From positions 1-22,496 of the IMG/VR virus record IMGVR_UViG_3300024938_000002: DNA of 22,496 nt, one strand, 5' to 3'. The notes under the pieces are model-generated. The model saw only the letters and a program-made list of their open reading frames with translations, was not told the DNA's origin and ran no database searches. Origin of the DNA: a virus. How positions within the stretch are numbered: position 1 is the stretch's first letter; every line of letters begins with the position of its first letter. The translations under genes and the position numbers were made by a program. This document shows positions 20,645-22,496 of this stretch, one piece after another.

Positions 20645-21580
20645 TCACATGAACGTGAGCACCACCTCGTCGTTGCCGGCGTCTGGCATCACGGCAAAGT
20701 TGCCGTTCAGCATGGCGGTCTTGTCCAGGTCGCTCAGCGAAGGCTCCTGGTTGAACTGCAGCTTGGGCAGGGAGATGCCCACGATGTTCCCGGGCACCAG
20801 GCCGTGCACGATCTCCAGCGGCATGACCGTGCCGTTGACCACGTGGGCCGCCCAGTCCTTGGTGGCCACCTTGGTCATCTCGAACACGGCGCTGGCCGTT
20901 GACTTGCGGTCGGGGCTGCGCACGCCCGACTGGTTGATGAGGTCGCGCCATGCCACCTGGTTGGCCAAATCCAGGCTGAACGACTTGGTGGCCAGGTCGA
21001 GCCCGTCGAGGGAGAACGTGGCCGTGTTGTCGTCGCCCACCGTGAGCGGCTGCTGGAAGCCGGTGAACGAGATGCCGGGAGGGAACACCGCGTCTTCGAC
21101 GGGGTGGTACTTGCCGATGTAGTTGAACTTGAGCACCGGGATTTCCTCGGCGTTCAGCGACAAGCTCCAAGAGCCCTTGGCGTCGGACATCTTGAACAAG
21201 ATGCCGTCCATGTACGCAAATAGCGTGAGGTAGTCGCCCTCGTCGCCGTGCGGCTGGTAGACGGCGCTGGTGGCTGCGGTGATGGTCTCGCTCATGTCGC
21301 AGCCCAGCAGCAGCGGGGCGAACTTGGGCGCGGTACCCGCGGCGCCGGAGCCGGCCAGCTCCACCTCGAACTCGAACACGCGGTGCCCGCTGGCGAACAG
21401 CGCGCCCTGGTTGCCCTTGGAGCCGCGCAGCAGGTTGCGCTCCACGAACTTGCCCTTGATGGGCTGGGGCGTGAGGCCCCGGCAGAGGATGGCGTTATCG
21501 GCGGCGGTGGGCGCGGCGGGGGTGCCTTTGGCGGTCTGCTTCTTGGCCAGCAGCACCATGTTGCTCATGTTCAGGCTCAT
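20645..21580 (-). CDS. Major tail (tube) protein (311 aa)
   Basis: Begins MSLNMSNMVLLAKKQTAKG, the start style of siphovirus tail tube proteins (a K-x-T-A-K-G-T-P-A-A-P segment at residues 13-27). It continues as a beta-rich body with segments such as FEFEVELAGSG and YLTLFAYMDGILFKMSD; these proteins polymerise as hexamer rings round the tape measure. AAGGA lies seven bases before the start. ATGs at codons 5 and 8 are less likely starts. A 56-nt gap separates it from the G gene. A second Ig-like or beta domain may occupy the C-terminal third. Confidence 0.85.
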   Translation of the reverse strand: MSLNMSNMVLLAKKQTAKGTPAAPTAADNAILCRGLTPQPIKGKFVERNLLRGSKGNQGALFASGHRVFEFEVELAGSGAAGTAPKFAPLLLGCDMSETITAATSAVYQPHGDEGDYLTLFAYMDGILFKMSDAKGSWSLSLNAEEIPVLKFNYIGKYHPVEDAVFPPGISFTGFQQPLTVGDDNTATFSLDGLDLATKSFSLDLANQVAWRDLINQSGVRSPDRKSTASAVFEMTKVATKDWAAHVVNGTVMPLEIVHGLVPGNIVGISLPKLQFNQEPSLSDLDKTAMLNGNFAVMPDAGNDEVVLTFM

Positions 21581-21623
21581 GATCGTTCCTTGGAAGTGGA
21601 GGGGGTTGCGTCAGCGCCCGGGG

Positions 21624-21827
21624 TCAGGCGGGGCTCTTGCCGTCGGCGCCAGGCGCCTTGGGCTGCGTGGGCTCCTCCACGCGGTGGCGCTTGCCGGTGA
21701 ACGGGTCGCGCTCGAAGCGGCCGGCCTTGCCGGTGAACTCGTCGGCGGGCCAGCCGCCCTCGGGTACGGGCATGGGCTTGCGCTCGCCGTCCTGCGGGGC
21801 TGCCTGGGGGGTTGTCTTGGGTGCCAT
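21624..21827 (-). CDS. Small tail-region protein (67 aa)
   Basis: A charged, Pro- and Gly-rich protein (MAPKTTPQAAPQDGERKPM then VPEGGWPADEFTGKAGRFERDPFTGKRH). The run with RDPFTGK recalls the small DUF2635-like proteins encoded beside tail tube or sheath genes, but similarity is weak. AAAGGA precedes the start. It sits between terminator and tube genes. Probably structural or disordered; function unknown. Confidence 0.65.
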   Translation of the reverse strand: MAPKTTPQAAPQDGERKPMPVPEGGWPADEFTGKAGRFERDPFTGKRHRVEEPTQPKAPGADGKSPA

Positions 21828-21838
21828 GGTGGTTCCTT

Positions 21839-22276
21839 TCAGGTGGCAAGGGGCCGCACGTCCAGGTCCAGGACGATCCAGCCGTAGGGGTGTTCCAACT
21901 GGCGGCTTTGGCGCCAGTCCTTGGGCAATGCGCTGTCAAAGGGGCGCGGCGTGCCGGTGTCGCGCACCCAGTCCAGCACGTCATGCAGCAGGGCCAGCTC
22001 GGCCGCTTCCACGGCCTCGGGCTCGGCGTCGTCGGCCACCTTGATGAAGCCCACCACGCCCAGCGACACGCGGCCCAGCTGGCCCTCGCGCCCCCGGTAG
22101 TTGGCGAAGTTGCCGCCGCCGTTGCTCACCAGGCAGAGCACGCCCTTCGCCATGGCGTCGGGGTCGTGGTTCTGTGGATCCAGCACCAGGCTGCGCTGCA
22201 CCTCGCGGTGGGGCAGCTTGGCGGCCATGCTGGCCCTGATGCCTTCCAGGGCGGTGTCCGTGGGGTTCGGCGTCAT
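21839..22276 (-). CDS. Tail terminator-like protein (145 aa)
   Basis: Placed one gene before the tail tube, where the lambda gpU-like terminator, which caps the growing tail, is found. The sequence is alpha/beta: an N-terminal helix (DTALEGIRASMAAKLP), a strand and loop with VLCLVSNGGGNFANYRGREGQ, a strand (RVSLGVVGFIKVAD), a helix (EAVEAAELALLHDVLDWVRD) and a C-terminal strand GWIVLDLDVRPLAT. This layout fits known terminators. ATGA overlap with the upstream gene. Assignment is by order and fold pattern. Confidence 0.7.
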   Translation of the reverse strand: MTPNPTDTALEGIRASMAAKLPHREVQRSLVLDPQNHDPDAMAKGVLCLVSNGGGNFANYRGREGQLGRVSLGVVGFIKVADDAEPEAVEAAELALLHDVLDWVRDTGTPRPFDSALPKDWRQSRQLEHPYGWIVLDLDVRPLAT

Positions 22277-22496
22277 GCCACGCTCCCGCCGCCCTGCCGG
22301 GCAAGGTAGTCACGGCCCGCCTGCTCCAGGCGCCCGGGGAAGATGCGCTGCATCATGTCCGCCGTGGGGCCTGCGTAGGGGTGCGGCTTGATGCCGTGGT
22401 GGCGCACATGCCAGGCCAGGCCCTGGTAGCGGTCGCGCAGCTCCAGGTTCTCGTGCACTGCGTTCATGCTGGTCTTGCGGGCGCGGCGCCGGCCGG
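22273..22496 (-). CDS. Tail-completion (gpZ/HK97 gp10-like) protein, C-terminal part
   Basis: The frame is open to the right edge, so only the last 73 or so residues are seen. A basic stretch (GRRRARKTS) is followed by MNAVHENLELRDRYQGLAWH and PTADMMQRIFPGRLEQAGRDYLARQGG, a helical C-terminus that recalls the ends of gp10/gpZ-type head-tail joining proteins. An internal ATG at 22467 lacks a convincing ribosome-binding site, so it is not taken as a start. Context (just before the terminator) supports the role. Confidence 0.55.
   Translation of the reverse strand, partial: GRRRARKTSMNAVHENLELRDRYQGLAWHVRHHGIKPHPYAGPTADMMQRIFPGRLEQAGRDYLARQGGGSVA

Overview
The window is a segment of a temperate, long-tailed (siphovirus-type) phage genome, most likely a prophage in a high-GC betaproteobacterium of the Burkholderiales (the Comamonadaceae are a reasonable guess). 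The host assignment is inference from base composition and the look of the proteins. No host chromosomal gene, tRNA, rRNA, CRISPR array or insertion sequence is visible, and neither prophage end nor any att site lies in the window.

Layout, left to right. (1) 1-7129, minus strand: a tightly packed early operon read leftward from a promoter/operator at about 7140-7194. In transcription order it holds two ribbon-helix-helix (RHH) regulators, a CII (CP76)-like protein, several small unknown genes, a catalytic-domain-only tyrosine recombinase, more small genes including a miniature P-loop NTPase and two winged-helix-like proteins, a small membrane protein, and a large DNA cytosine methyltransferase that runs off the left edge. 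Nearly all junctions are ATGA or TGATG overlaps, and four share an identical 17-bp sequence. (2) 7225-9386: a third RHH protein (candidate repressor) diverging from the early operon, then accessory genes: a lipoprotein, a small membrane protein, and an SRAP (HMCES/YedK-type) gene divergent from a small unknown gene around a textbook LexA box. (3) 9395-12320, minus strand: the lysis cassette (Rz with Rz1 nested out of frame, GH19 endolysin, two holin-like membrane proteins, a papain-like fold protein), with a small CxxCxC protein at its downstream end and a fibre-associated gene at its upstream end. (4) 12325-22496, minus strand: tail genes, in transcription order a tail-completion protein (cut by the right edge), a tail terminator candidate, a small protein, the tail tube, a G/GT-type chaperone pair made by -1 frameshifting, a 1651-aa tape measure, a 318-aa tail-tip protein and a fibre carrying a seven-repeat beta-propeller.

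How it fits together (inference): RHH proteins bound to the shared operator array control the early operon, and the accessory SRAP pair would be switched on by the host SOS response. The late block assembles the tail and lyses the host. The most unusual features are the recurring gene-junction sequence, the methyltransferase with five tandem VADPR repeats, the beta-propeller fibre, the RHH-only control region, and the SOS-controlled SRAP pair.
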